Positions 35,701-45,688 are shown, counted from the first letter of the stretch. The stretch is 64,000 bases of DNA from Chiridota heheva (GCA_020152595.1 JAIGNY010003794.1:442501-506500), one strand, 5' to 3'. Notes: generated by a model not told the origin, from the letters alone. A program made the numbers and translations.

Positions 35701-38700
35701 GCTTGGTGGGGGAGGGGGAAATGCCCCCTTCAACTCTGTTAGTTATGCCACTTCACTCGAACCGCAACACAATACATAAGTTTTTCAGGGAGGGTTATCA
35801 CACCAATCACTTGCGGTGGAACCGGGGGCTTTGGGGCTTAGCCCTCAATGAAAAAAATGTGTGTGTGGAGGTGGAGGGGGGGGGGCTTAATCTTAGCCCC
35901 CAAAAGTGTCTTCTAAAATGTATACAATGTAATCTATGTTGGGGTATTACCATATCAAGACAAATTTGCTGGTTAAAACAAGTTTACAGTGTTGTGATTG
36001 TTACCCTGAGGAATGCCAACATCTCAGAGCTTCAGGGAGCCTTTCCCCTGGCCCCCAGTATGGTTTTGCCCGTGGACCCCACAATGAGCCGGAAGGCCGG
36101 CCCTGGACCTCATGCCCTTTAAACAGGGGTGGCGGAGCCAGGGAACTTCAGCTACCAATAATTTCATTTTAGGTGAATATGTAAATTATCACGTTACCCG
36201 ACCTCATAAGTCCCCCAATATTGTTATCACATGTCACCTGACCTCGTTAGCCCCCCACCTAATATTTTGAACACTCTGCTTCCCTTGTTGAATGATTAAT
36301 TCAGGGGTCAAACAAGTCCACCTTTTATGAAAGAGGACTTCAAAAGAAACAAAATTCCAAAGAAAGCATTCAAAAATCTTTGTTAAAGAGATATTTAAGT
36401 TCAAAGTTTGGTGTCTTTTGTAGAAACAACTGAAATCAGACTGGGTATATTTTTATCACCTACAGTATTTTATTATCTCATTTCATTTTTAACTTCATAA
36501 CATCTGCCAATAGAGGCTACTTGGTCCAGGTTACTCATGTCATAAAATGGTTGATAACTACAAGATTATACCGGAGAAACCTAAAACATGACCCCGGGAT
36601 TTCATGTATCATTGAGACATGAATATGCATACGCACTGTTTCCGAGCACATTTTGTGACAAGCGTATCTTTTGCGAGCATACAAATTGCGAACATATCAT
36701 TTGCAAACATTTAAGATAGGGAACATATATTTACTGGATTTAAAGCTGTTTCTGAACAGTATGTTTCGAATATATTTTATTGCAAACATAGGCCTATATT
36801 TTCTGAGCCTATTAGTTTTCTGAACATATATTCTGTTATATTTAAGTTGTATGGGAAAAGGAAGTTATACCAAAATCATGGAAGCAAGGACTGATAACAA
36901 AAATACCTAAGAAGGGCAATACTACTGTATGCGATAACTGGCGCAGAATAACCTTAAGATCCATATCAAGCAAAATATTTGGAAGAGTTTTAATGGACAG
37001 AATTAGAAACGGTGTTGACAGTAAGATGAGAGATGAACAGGCTGGATTCAGAAGAGGAAGGAGTACCACTGAGCAAATTTTCATCCTGCGCAACATTCTA
37101 GAACAGGTGGCTGAATGGCAGTCAACCATATATATCGCCTTTGTTGACTTCACGAAGGCGTTTGACTCAGTGCACAGAGAAAGTAATGGCAGCCTATGGC
37201 ATTCCACAAAAGATAATATGTTTGATTAAAGCGTTATATGAAAACAGTGAAGGTGCAGTTAAAAATGATGGTGTGAAATCTGAATGGTTTCAAGTCAAAA
37301 TTGGTGTAAACTTTAAAGCAAGGTGATGTAATGTCAGGGTTCATTTTCTGATGGTAGTAGATTAGTTGATGAGGAACATGCCAACAAATTTCTCTTTAAG
37401 CCTATCTGCACCCGACACCTGAGTTAATCCTGAAAACTCAGGTATGGCAATTACCAAGCCGACTTCCTGTTCAGTGTATTGTGTTTCCACTCCAAACAAT
37501 GATTGTTTATCTGCCATTCCCATGCACACCATAGCCAAGTGGCCCAAGGTTAATAGTGTGTATAAGATTACAGAAAGCCAGTGGGGAGTAGTCAGGGCAC
37601 TTTTGTGATTGAAATCACTCATCTGTGTTAAGCGTCTTAGTGGGAGAAACTTGTTTGCAAACTGGTTATAAAATTAGCTGCCTGAGGTGATGTGTGCATT
37701 AACTGTGAATGATTGACGGGCCATTTATCCAAAGGAAAGATATTGCTTCTTGAAAACGAATGATAATAACAGGAATGGAATTAGATGGAAGTTCATGTCA
37801 ACCCTTGAGGACTCAGATTTTGCTGATGATATTGCTCTCCTATCAACACATGCAAACCAAAGTGACCAGGCTCAATCAATATGCTGCACAAACTAGGCTA
37901 AGAATTAATAAGGATAAGACAGAGCTCATGAAAGTAAACAGCAAATGTGTTAACAAAGTTTATGTTGATAACCAACGACTAAATGAAGTATTAACAAGTT
38001 CAGATACTTTGGTACAACAGTAAGCTTACAAGGAGCATGAGTAGCATTTATGAAATTAAATAAGATATGGAACTCAAGCACAATCTCAATATATAAAAAA
38101 AAATACAACTGTTTAACTCTCTTGTTAAGTCTGTACTCTTGTATGGTTGCGAGACATGGAGAGTTAATGTAGCAGATAATAAAAAGCTGGATACATTTAT
38201 GTTCAAATGTTACAGGAGAATTTTGAGGGTCAGACGGCCATATTTACACTGTAATATTTAACGATGAAATACTAAGAATAACTAAACATGACAAAATCAC
38301 ACTGAAGCAAAAAGAAGAAGGTGGAGGTGGATTGGTCATGTGATGCGCATGCGCACTATTAAGCACTGTGTGACAGCTATGACGTGGAAACCAGAGGGGA
38401 GAAGGAAAGTCGGTTGTCCTAGAATGACCTGGAGAAGGACAGTTGAGAAGAAGAATGTGATGGGATGGAGCTCATGAACAGAAGCCAGACAAGTTGCAAA
38501 TAACAAGAGTGCAGTGGAGAGAGTGCACTGCAGCCTTATGGGCCAGGAGGCCTGAAGAGAGTTATTCTGTGACCATATTGTTTCTGAATGTATGTTTTGC
38601 GAGCATGTTAGTTTTCCAAACTTTTATTCTGCGACCATATTGTTTCCAAACATATGTTTTGCGAACATAATTGGTGGTCATTTTAGCATTCAATAATGCT

Positions 38701-41059
38701 GGGACAAATTCAAGAAACCATTGACCAGTAAATGATCTACAGTAGAACGACATCCTTAACGATGGACTCCGTGACCTTGCACACAATACTATAGTTAGAC
38801 TCACTGGCCTATATAGCCCTCAATGTCTTCCCTAGCTTATAGACCATCGATCTAGAATAGATTACTGTATTAAAAAAAACATCTTATTTCAAATTACCCC
38901 TTCCCTCTTTCCACGTGCCTACTGATATTATACGCAGCACAACTAGTACTATAGCACACAAACTCTTATTATCTCAAATGTAAGTAATGATTTAAAGTAT
39001 ATCACACAGTACCTTCAAATCTCCACTCATTTTTGCAAATTTTACTTTCCAGAAAAAGACATCTCCTGCCCCGGGAAGGTGAAAGTTCCACTTATCTGGG
39101 TTTTTGTATCGTGACCACCAATACAAACGCTGAGTCTGAGATGACCGAAAACCTTCGTCTTTCTTAAGCTCATTCAATTGCTCATTCCTTTGCTTATTCC
39201 TTTGCACATTCCTTTCGTTGTCTTGTACATTATCTTCATTCTCTGCAATAAGATATGAAACATTGAAATATCCTTGAAAAGGAACTTTCGTTATTCCAGA
39301 GTCATTTTTCAGGACACTGACTAAAATCACTAACATGCAACCAATTTAATAGGTATTCTTAGAGGTCATTTCTTATTCCTTAAATTGCTAAAACCCTCCA
39401 TGAGCCCTAAAGTGGGCCCCTGGACCCCACACCAAAGTGATGAGTGCTAAGCACTCACGTTGTCGCCTTTGGCGAGATATCAGTACACACCAAAAAATTA
39501 TAATTGCACACCCATCTTATTCTTTTCTAGATAAAACCCTGCCCGGAAGCGCTGTTTTTCCACGTGATTTCTATTGCAGAATATTACTTAATATTGTGTC
39601 AAATCAATACAACAAAAACAATGTCCCAGAGATAACATACGTGCACATGTGTTGTAACAATAACTACCAAGCCTATGATCTAACGTTAGGCCTACATGTA
39701 CGCTAAATAGCCTACAGTATGCAAATTAGTGAGATAAACACCTCACTCAGTAGGGCACTACTTGCAAGGCAAAACTTGCATACTGAGTGAGACACGCATA
39801 ATACACTTGTAATGTTGAAACCACTCAGACAACAACAAATAACATATACATGAAATGAAAACACTTCTCAAAACTGACAAAAGTACTTACAAGCTATGAA
39901 TTTTATTTCATTAGTGTCTTGAAACTTTAATTATCTTTCAAACTAAGTTACAAATGAAATAATGAACATATTCTATGTAAAAAAAGAGCATTTAAATTAC
40001 TGAAGAAATGACATTCCGATTACTTCGCAAATCCCTCACTTTAGAAAATGCGTACATAATTAGTGTGCATATCACCGGAGAGTGCTGGCACTGCTATTTT
40101 GAAAATGTGCATCAGTAATGCAAGCAATGTTCGATTATATAAGCACATTGACTTCACTGTTGCTCTATTGTTTGTTAACTTTACAACTAATTAGATACAT
40201 CCATTCAAGGCGCTGTTTTAAACAAAGTCAGTAGCGAAGGCTCTTATACAAAATGCAACATTTCAGTTTTCTTTTTTAAATTAACGCACAAAATGTAAGT
40301 GAAGGCCTATCTATAATTCTATTTTGAATTACGTAAAAGTGATCCATAACGGTAAAAGGCATTGTCAAAAGTTCATTAGCTGGTCCTGTCCTTAAAAAAA
40401 TAAACACTCAGACCCGATGTCAAAGTTAAGCAGATCGGGCCAGACATTTCCCTATCATTTTGAAACCACAAGCAAAGCTCAGGTTCCACTCCTGATAATA
40501 TTCGAGACACCACTTACTCAAATTACACCCACATGTCCAAAAATAATTGCACACAGTAAATACAGTTCATAAAAGTTCCGGCAATAAGGGAACCATTGTT
40601 TTCTTTGATAACCCTAACTGACCTTTTAATTAAACAGGGTGTTTCATTACATGCAAGCCATATAGACTGTCAATCATTTAGCGAGTGGTTTATTTTAGGG
40701 AGGATAATTGGTTATATTAGTCACCATATAGGAGAGCCACAGCTAATGTTGACTCAGATACTTATAAGTATCTGAGCGCGTAGTCGAAATTCATCTACAC
40801 TTCTATGATAAAGCCAATGCAAGTTTTAACGTTATGGTATAGGCCTAGGCTACTAGTAGCGTTTTCTGACTGTGTATTACTAGGCCTAGTAGGACCTACA
40901 TGTAAGTTACAGTCATGTTATCTGACTCTTCGCAAACTGATCCTGCGGTATTAAATCTACAGTCTAGGCCTACAGCTGACACTGTTGATTGAAAAAAAAA
41001 TGATTCGGTACAATCTTACCTTTTACCTCACCACAAAGATTACTAATACCATCAGACAT
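23634..41059 (-). CDS. NAPEPLD: NAPE-PLD, five coding exons, one frameshift
   Basis: N-acylphosphatidylethanolamine-hydrolysing phospholipase D: releases N-acylethanolamines such as anandamide from membrane NAPE, using a binuclear zinc centre in a metallo-beta-lactamase fold. The model joins, in order of translation, 41059-41020, 39242-39013, 31536-30904, 27717-27603 and 23771-23634, all with GT-AG sites and matching phases; about 384 aa if the extra base is ignored (vertebrate enzymes are near 393). Metal ligands of the family are present: HDHYDH (residues 174-179), the His of AKHW, the Asp of GDTGY and the His of IHWGTF. Hallmarks PIGAYEPR and QHVDPEEAVKIH are also present. Exon 3 contains a one-base frameshift near 31130-31145. 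It could be an assembly indel, a polymorphism, or the start of decay. All splice sites are intact, favouring an otherwise functional gene. Confidence 0.92.
24660..24775. repeat. Two-copy 41-bp tandem repeat with hairpin potential
   Basis: ACACGTTATATCTGTGGCTA followed by CTCGTGTGGTGCGGAGAAT is repeated once, with small changes. The second copy is followed by TTCGTCACAGATAA, which mirrors TTATATCTGTGG. Lies in NAPE-PLD intron 4. Function unknown. Confidence 0.6.
25000..27150. other. NAPE-PLD intron 4, no further gene recognised
   Basis: AT-rich intronic sequence. The 107-aa frame at 25707-26030 (+) and other small frames have no recognisable domain. A 'GTGCACCCAAGCAGAAGTG / GTGCACCCATGCACAAGTG' near-repeat is visible at about 25728 and 25781. 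Confidence 0.4.
27160..27295. repeat. Hairpin-bearing dispersed repeat, copy 1
   Basis: A perfect 13-bp stem, CAGACCCGACCTG (27219-27231) and CAGGTCGGGTCTG (27241-27253), has a 9-base loop. It is embedded in about 110 bases that recur in inverted orientation at 29165-29280. Flanks TTCATTAGTTGTTCTGCT and TCCTCTTTATTTTCTTTATT are shared. A looser relative lies near 40407-40445. Located in NAPE-PLD intron 4. Confidence 0.75.
27603..27717 (-). CDS. NAPEPLD: NAPE-PLD exon 4
   Basis: Acceptor CTTCCTCTTTTAG; donor GATGAG|GTATGT. Encodes the end of YEPR and then SVMKCQHVDPEEAVKIH and HSMGIHWGTFFLSDE. This includes the catalytic-site histidine of IHWGTF. The first base completes the Arg codon split by intron 3; the exon ends in phase 0. 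Confidence 0.93.
28908..28992. repeat. 27-bp tandem repeat in NAPE-PLD intron 3
   Basis: About three copies of CCGTTCGCCCACACACATTG plus a TC(C) linker. A diverged reverse-complement counterpart (GGACAGACAATGCATGTAGA, GGAGGACAATGTGTGCTG) lies near 30750-30820, about 1.8 kb away in the same intron. Confidence 0.65.
29165..29280. repeat. Hairpin-bearing dispersed repeat, copy 2 (inverted)
   Basis: Reverse complement of 27160-27295. GACCCGACCTG is mirrored by CAGGTCGGGTC around a TTATTTAT-type loop. Same flanking blocks (AATAAAGAGGAAAA; ACAACTAATGAAAAGC). Lies in NAPE-PLD intron 3, with exon 4 between the two copies. Confidence 0.72.
29630..30065. repeat. Diverged tandem duplication (about 270-bp unit)
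   Basis: TGCATGACATCACCACCAAA near 29681 and TGCATGACATCACCACGAAA near 29956 begin parallel stretches, each followed by CCATGGGCTAT, GTGTATCACATAT-type sequence and a TATCGTG module. The two halves are noticeably diverged. Intronic. Confidence 0.65.
30904..31536 (-). CDS. NAPEPLD: NAPE-PLD exon 3 (catalytic core) with frameshift
   Basis: Acceptor TTTGATCTCATAG; donor CCAAG|GTAGAA. It begins ELAESVHRPSPDELN and includes ALWIGHASLLVQIDG, TILTDPVFS, VVLISHDHYDHFD and EFEWWD. The frame then moves by one base near 31130-31145 to continue with LPNDARITFTPAKHWSW, CLWGSWVVEG, FFFAGDTGY and FDLAAIPIGAYEPR. Without the shift, a TAG follows within a few codons (31118-31120). The conserved protein on both sides shows that the shift is recent or artefactual. 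A micro-intron is unlikely: the only GT..AG span is about 31 bases. Confidence 0.92.
31898..32808 (-). repeat. 22-bp minisatellite derived from a LINE RT fragment
   Basis: About 41 copies of a 22-base unit, read on the minus strand as GTTCCTCAGGGTTCTGTATT plus GG. The unit has no stop in any minus-strand frame, so three overlapping frames of 150-280 codons are open. They encode a 22-residue repeat (VPQGSVLGSSGFCIG..) and are artefacts. The unit equals the codons for VPQGSVLG, a conserved RT motif of CR1-type LINEs, and a matching RT fragment lies immediately upstream on the same strand (32809-33050). Located in NAPE-PLD intron 2. Confidence 0.95.
32809..33050 (-). mobile_element. CR1-type LINE reverse transcriptase remnant
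   Basis: Minus-strand translation, with a frameshift, shows VDVIYLDFQRAFKK (RT motif A region; the usual AFDK Asp is replaced), then GKCASWINS, DRSQRVVIVNGEYS and WKEVTT, leading directly into the PQGSVLG repeat. This is the classic order of CR1 RT. No further LINE sequence follows on the other side of the array, so only about 240 bases survive. Confidence 0.85.
34080..35433. mobile_element. hAT-like non-autonomous element (copy 2)
   Basis: Ends CAGTGACGTACCTAG (34080-34094) and CTAGTTACGCCACTG (35419-35433) are inverted repeats with two mismatches. Internal GGGCCCAACTTATGATTGAA, AAGGGCCCATCCTGGATA and CCCTGTTTGGTTA modules match 14720-15020 in copy 1. Flanking 8-mers do not match, so the insertion is old or rearranged. 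Confidence 0.6.
36290..36475. repeat. Family A MITE, left half
   Basis: GATTAATTCAGGGGTCAAAC, GAAAGAGGACTTCAAAAGAA, GTTAAAGAGATATTTAAG and AACAACTGAAATCAGACT match the left arm of the family A elements. The right half is missing. Confidence 0.65.
36837..38562 (+). mobile_element. RTE-like LINE with 8-bp target duplication
   Basis: Flanked by TATTCTGT at 36829-36836 and 38563-38570. Translation across broken frames gives the modules AGFRRGRSTTEQIF, YIAFVDFTKAFDSVH (motif A), KQGDVMSGF, a LEDSDFADDIALL box (motif C), VKSVLLYGCETW and WRWIGHVMR near the end, as in RTE-type elements common in marine invertebrates. 5' truncated and full of stops. A 370-base unrelated repeat (37377-37750) sits between motif B and motif C. 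The insertion interrupts the right arm of the foldback element. Confidence 0.88.
37377..37750 (+). repeat. Dispersed repeat copy 2, nested in the RTE-like LINE
   Basis: Reverse complement of 22735-23105. It interrupts the LINE between the codons of a DWLMRRT-like stretch (left) and NDNNRNGIRWKF (right). The LINE reading resumes on the far side, so this element inserted after the LINE. No target duplication was seen. Confidence 0.78.
39013..39242 (-). CDS. NAPEPLD: NAPE-PLD exon 2
   Basis: Acceptor CATATCTTATTGCAG; donor TTGAAG|GTACTG. Encodes a charged, low-complexity stretch (ENEDNVQDNERNVQRNKQRN..) and then RLYWWSRYKNPDKW, which fits the N-terminal xxxxNPWPTWxNP region of the family. Phase 1 entry, phase 0 exit; both match the neighbours. 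Confidence 0.85.
39400..41019. other. NAPE-PLD intron 1, 5' part
   Basis: No other exon seen. It holds three TAGGCCTA palindromes at 40840-40847, 40881-40888 and 40965-40972, close to exon 1, a fourth at 39687-39694, and a hairpin-like CAGACCCGAT...ATCGGGCC at about 40409-40441. Confidence 0.5.
41020..41059 (-). CDS. NAPEPLD: NAPE-PLD exon 1 (start)
   Basis: Encodes MSDGISNLCGEVK plus one base. The donor GTAAGA gives a phase-1 junction that joins in frame to exon 2 (G|AG AAT GAA). An upstream donor (GAG|GTAAAA) is possible but breaks frame. No recognised domain in these residues, so the start rests on the ATG, donor and frame. Confidence 0.7.
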
Positions 41060-41344
41060 TTTGGGCTTACGATTAGGTCTATATTTTATCTGGCTGACGG
41101 GCAATTGTCATTTGATTGTAACGTAGCTAGCATGCACACTACAGATTGACAGGAGACTAAATCTTGCTACCGGGATTCCCCTTTTCAATGTTGCCGTTAA
41201 AACACTGTCACGTGCACAACATCCTTCCTTCAAGAAGGTAGCACAAAACTGCTTATTTGTCCTATTGCTGATTGAAACTTATTGTGAGACAGTCACTGAG
41301 TTCGGGTCCGTTTTATGTTAGAATATTATAGATTTAGGATATTT

Positions 41345-44300
41345 AGTGATTTTCTCCCACGGGCTAATGTGAATTGGTACAAATGATATTTCAAGAAGAA
41401 ATGTTTATTCTGTTAGGCGTAGTTTCATGGATTTGTTATTCAAGTTGAAGGACACAGGTTGTAGGCTCCTAGTTTTTGGTCTGCCATTGCCGCCGCGTAG
41501 AGGTAGTTTCTTCATTATAGATAAGATGTTGTTGATCAATAGTTGGCTAGAGAGTATTTGTCGTCTGTTTCAGTTCGGTTTTGTACATTTCTGGTATAAT
41601 TTTAAATCTTGGATTGATTGGTTCATGAGAGATGGTTTGCATTTAACTAGAAGAGGTGCTCGTGTTCTTAATAGGCGTGTCAATACGGCAATTAAGTATC
41701 TCAGTCCTTTAAACTAGTCACGGAGGTTTAAAGTATAAACCCACCTGTCAGCAAGCGCGTAGCCAGAGGGGGAGGGCCTGGGGGGCCTAGGCCCCCCCCC
41801 CTCCCTTCGCAAAAAGAAAAGAAAAAAAGTTTTCGCTCACTACGGAAATACCTTTAAAAAAAGAAATACACCCCCGTCTTCCCCCTCCTCTCCAAGTAAC
41901 AAACTCGAGATCTAATCTAAATACCAGTAATGAAATCTCAGGAGGACTTTCGTTTTGAAAAAAAATTGTATGTTAGTTAGTGGTGTCATCGATTTGCCAG
42001 ACAGTCAGTGTGAAAGTCTTTTTTTTTTAATCTTATGTCTATTTGTCCTCTCAGCAAAATCCGTGGTGTGACTTTCAGATATTTCTAAAACAAAATGCTT
42101 TTATCATAGTGAGTATCATAACAGTGTTTTAATCGTCAGATGTAAATAAAGGAACAAAGAAAAACATGGAACATTTTGTTATTTGTTTTCAGTATATCAA
42201 ATAGGTATTTGTGCGAAACAGTTATGTTTATAACCATGAACATTGACGACTGTGGATGTATGTGACGTCACTCTTCATACTTTTCATGCCCCAGGTTCCA
42301 AATATTAACATCATTGCCATGATTGCCTCTTACATCTATAATCATAAAACGCATCCTAGCGGCCTCATGATCCCCCGCACACAACTTGCGGTATATACTA
42401 TAAAACAGGAATTAATTTTCTCTCTGAAAATGGGTCGATGGTCCATGCAGGCCTACCCCCCGATAGGAAAAAATCCTGGGTACGCGCCTGCGCGTAGCGT
42501 AGTTACAGGAGAACCTTGGAGTAAATACCCCCAGACTTTCATGCACACTTTTCTGAAAGATGAAAAAATCACTTCCTTTGTTATTGAGTTTTTTTTTTTT
42601 ATTTCTAAGGGAAAATGCGAGAACAAGGGGACTTAAATCGATCATTTCGTCATTGGAGAGGGTAAAGGAACCTTCATCAAGGGAAACTGACTAAAATTAA
42701 AGAAAATATTGTCACTTTCTCCCATTTTGGGGGGCACTTTCAGCAAGTCAAGGGGGCGTTTTTCAAAAATTTCCTCCATATACGTTACACGCCAACCCAT
42801 AGTGGTGCGTACGTAGCGCAGTTACAATAGGGCAAACTTCACCAAGGGCTGATGGTCTAGGCTCCCCCCCCCCCATCGTTAAAAAAATCCTGGCTACGCG
42901 CCTGCCTGTCAGTCATGTTTCTGGGGATAGGAATTGCTATAGTGATACATTTAAGGTTATGTTTTCAAATGTTCGTAGCATTTTGAATAAGCTTGATGAG
43001 CTTCTGGCTGAAGTTTAAATTAGTAGACCTGATTATAATTGGTATTACTGAGAGTTGGATTTATAGTGAAATTGGCATTCCAGATAACTTAGTTTTTAGG
43101 CAAGACAGATTAGATACTCTCATTGGTAAAAGAGGTGTCGCTTATTGTTTGTGAAAGACAGTTTGAATTATATAGATATGACTGCTCAGTTTTGTTTTTT
43201 TTTCAAATTGCCTATGGTGTGAGCTTATTGCTGATGGCTAACTTGGTAGTTCAGTGGTTGTTGGTGTAGATCACCAAATTATAGTCATGAGAACAATCAG
43301 AAATTGCTTGACTGCTTTAGGAAAGTTTCTTCTAGGAGGGTTATTGATTTTGGGGACTTTAATTGTCCAGACATTGATTAGAATCGTTGTACTAGTGGTC
43401 CACATGGTAAAGATTTTCTTGAAACTGTATCTGACTGCTTTTTCATCCAGCATGTGTTGTTTCCCACGCGTGGTGGTAATTGTCTAGATTTGGTTTTCAG
43501 TAGTGAAGAAAGTATGCTTTAAAATGTGCTAAGTAGCGGTAAGGTAGGGTGTAGATGACCTCATTAGTTTTGCTCTGTATTGTTTCACCAAAGAGCTTCC
43601 ACAAAGGCCTCTCCAGCTATCAAACTGATCTTAGATTTTAAGAATGCTGACTTTGCTGCACTTAAGGATAATTTGTCATTTGATTGGACTTCTTTGCTCC
43701 GTGACTTAGATCCTTCTAAAGTATGATATATTTTCCGAACTATAGCTTGGAGGATGTAAATAGGTTTGTCCCTTTAAAGAAAGTATGTAGGGGTTATCGG
43801 CCAGTGTGGGTGTCTCGGGAGGTTTTGTGGGCTGTTCGGAAAAAGAAGAAGTTGTGGCATTGTCATAAACACAGTGCGTGCCCTGCGGAGCTTGCTAGGT
43901 ATGGGTTTGATAAGAGATACCAAAGGGCTTTTTGAAAAATGTTTGTCCAAAGAGGTTAAGATTAATCCTAAATCGTTTCATTCTTATATTCGCTCATAGC
44001 AAAAAAAAAAAAACAAGGAGGTTGTTGGTCCCCTTTCAGGGTAATGATGGTGTTAACATTAATAGTGTTAATGATATGGCTGAGGTTTTGAATAACTACT
44101 TTATGTCTGTTTTTACAAAGGAGTCCCCTGCTAATGATGTTGTGGGTTATCTTAGCGCGCACTCTACAGTATCCATTAAGAATGTAAATTTTTCAGTTGA
44201 TGTTGTGTCTAAGAATTGAAGGGTTTGAACTCAAATAAAGCACCCGGTCCATCCTGCTGTCGTACGTGAGTGTTCTGATATTCTTTCTCTTCTCCTGAGT

Positions 44301-44530
44301 ATTATCTTTTCAAAATGCTTTGAGTTTGATGTTGGTGTTGTTCCTACAGTCCTAGTGATTAAGAATTGCTAATGTCACTCCTATCTTTAAAAAGTATGAC
44401 CACACTTAGCCTTGTAACTATAGACCAGTAAGTCTTACTAGTGTTGGGTGCAAGGTAACGTCATGAAGTCTATTGTTAAGGATGTTGTACTAGATCATTT
44501 ACTGGTCAATGCTTTGTTGAATTATCCCAG
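41345..44530 (+). mobile_element. CR1-type LINE, split by an hAT-like element
   Basis: ORF1 tail: IGTNDISRRN and RDGLHLTRRGARVLNRR (41371-41717), the blocks of the SGNH esterase-like ORF1 of CR1 elements. After the insertion, ORF2 begins with FKVMFSNVRSILNKLDELLAE, IGITESWIY and GDFNCPDID (AP-type endonuclease), then the thumb/linker NDGVNINSVNDMAEVLNNYF and HPAVVRECSDI, and stops at the start of the RT (VMKSIVKDVVLDHLLVN). Stops and shifts are frequent. RT catalytic motifs are missing, so it is a 5'- and 3'-truncated relic. Confidence 0.85.
41752..42904. mobile_element. hAT-like MITE with 8-bp target duplication
   Basis: Terminal repeats CAAGCGCGTAGCCAG (left) and the mirror of CTGGCTACGCGCCTG (right) differ at one base. 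CCTGTCAG flanks both ends (41744-41751; 42905-42912), an exact 8-bp duplication as expected of hAT transposition. A second right-end-like sequence (AAAATCCTGGGTACGCGCCTG near 42469) lies inside, suggesting a nested or fused copy. No transposase. Confidence 0.85.
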
Positions 44531-45507
44531 CACGTAAAGCGTACGCCTAACGGCGTGCGGTCCCGTTGATGTTTAAGGTCCAGGGGCGAAGCCAAGGGGC
44601 TTAAGACTATAACAGATTAAGACTAGAAATTTAGCGCTCTGTATAGTGCACTTCCGCCCCTGTTCATTCCCCGGCCCCCAATGTACAGTAATTTACCCCA
44701 GAACTCTAATTGTCCCATCAAGTTTAATCCCCAAAGAATATATCTTGTCTCAAGTTGGCATGATTGCCATCTAATTTCTAAAAAGTATTCAGGATCTGCC
44801 TAAGTCTCATATTCAGGCTATTTTCATTGTTCCATTCAGGCAAGATTCATATTCCTTTATTTCTATTTCATGCAAAAATATAATTGTTTTGATTCTGCTC
44901 TTTGATCTGTTGGCGCCAGAAAGCACTTTATTTGATTTTCTTCAATCCAAAAAAATAATTCTTTGGATTTCTTAAGTTTAGGACAGGAACTCATTGTTCA
45001 ACACATTCTATTGGAAAAAAGCAAATGCACACACCAAATTTACTCAAAATCCAATCATCAGTTCTTGAGATATGTTGATGAAAGACATTTCACCCAAAAA
45101 GATCCCCACCCTCCATTTCTGTCCTTTCCCTGTTTCAATATGTCACAAATTTTACTTACATTCTTTCTTAAGCTGTTAAGCAGTATAACAAAATCACATA
45201 GTTACCAACTCAACATCCAATCATCAGTTCTTGAGATACGTTGATGAAAGTAACTATACATTTTGGTAACCATAATGCTTATACCATGTACATTTTAACA
45301 TGAGAACATGAAAGAAAAAAACAACACAAGAACATGCGGCGGGCGACTGTTGTGTAAGAAATTATGCACAGGTGCGATTTTGGTATAATATTTGGAGCTA
45401 TCAGTGCAGATAATAGATGGCACTAAATGGAGTGTGGAGTAAATAAAGGTGTACAGTAATCATCATTAACTATGTGAAAGCCTGGGGGATGTGGGCAGAT
45501 ACTCACG

Positions 45508-45688
45508 CAAGGGTGTAGCCAGCCTTTTAGATTGGGGGAAAGATAGGGTGGGGACGTGGGGGGGGGGGGGGTAATAGCCCAGGGATATATTTAAACCTTT
45601 CAGCATATTTTCTGGACCTTTTTACCATTACCATTTCACTTTTCCAGGGGGTTGTGCGACCCTGTTGACCCGCCTGGCTACACCCATG
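45508..45688. repeat. Small hAT-like MITE
   Basis: CAAGGGTGTAGCCAG at the left and CTGGCTACACCCATG at the right are inverted repeats differing at one base, 181 bases in all. They resemble the 41752 element termini. Flanking 8-mers do not match. Confidence 0.6.

Larger units (their letters stand above)
33258..38684. mobile_element. Large foldback element with about 350-bp arms
   Basis: The left arm (33258-33613) and the right arm (36619-36836 plus 38571-38684, split by a LINE) are inverted copies. Outer ends are AAAAGGACCACCAAATATG and CATAATTGGTGGTCATTTT. Inner ends are CAGTGGCGTATGCATATGTA and its mirror TGAATATGCATACGCACTG. Each arm is built of degenerate ATATGTTYGCAAA-like units. The span between the arms contains an hAT-like element (34080-35433) and a family A MITE. 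No transposase was found. Class unknown; no target duplication recognised at the outer edges. Confidence 0.65.

Noticed and set aside
40405..40445. 5S rRNA-like AAGTTAAGCAGATCGGGCC
   Set aside because: Resembles the 5S internal region for about 20 bases only; the flanks do not match, and it fits better as a decayed copy of the GACCCGACCTG hairpin.
42256..42636. 126-codon frame (+)
   Set aside because: Lies inside the hAT-like MITE and shows no transposase motif.
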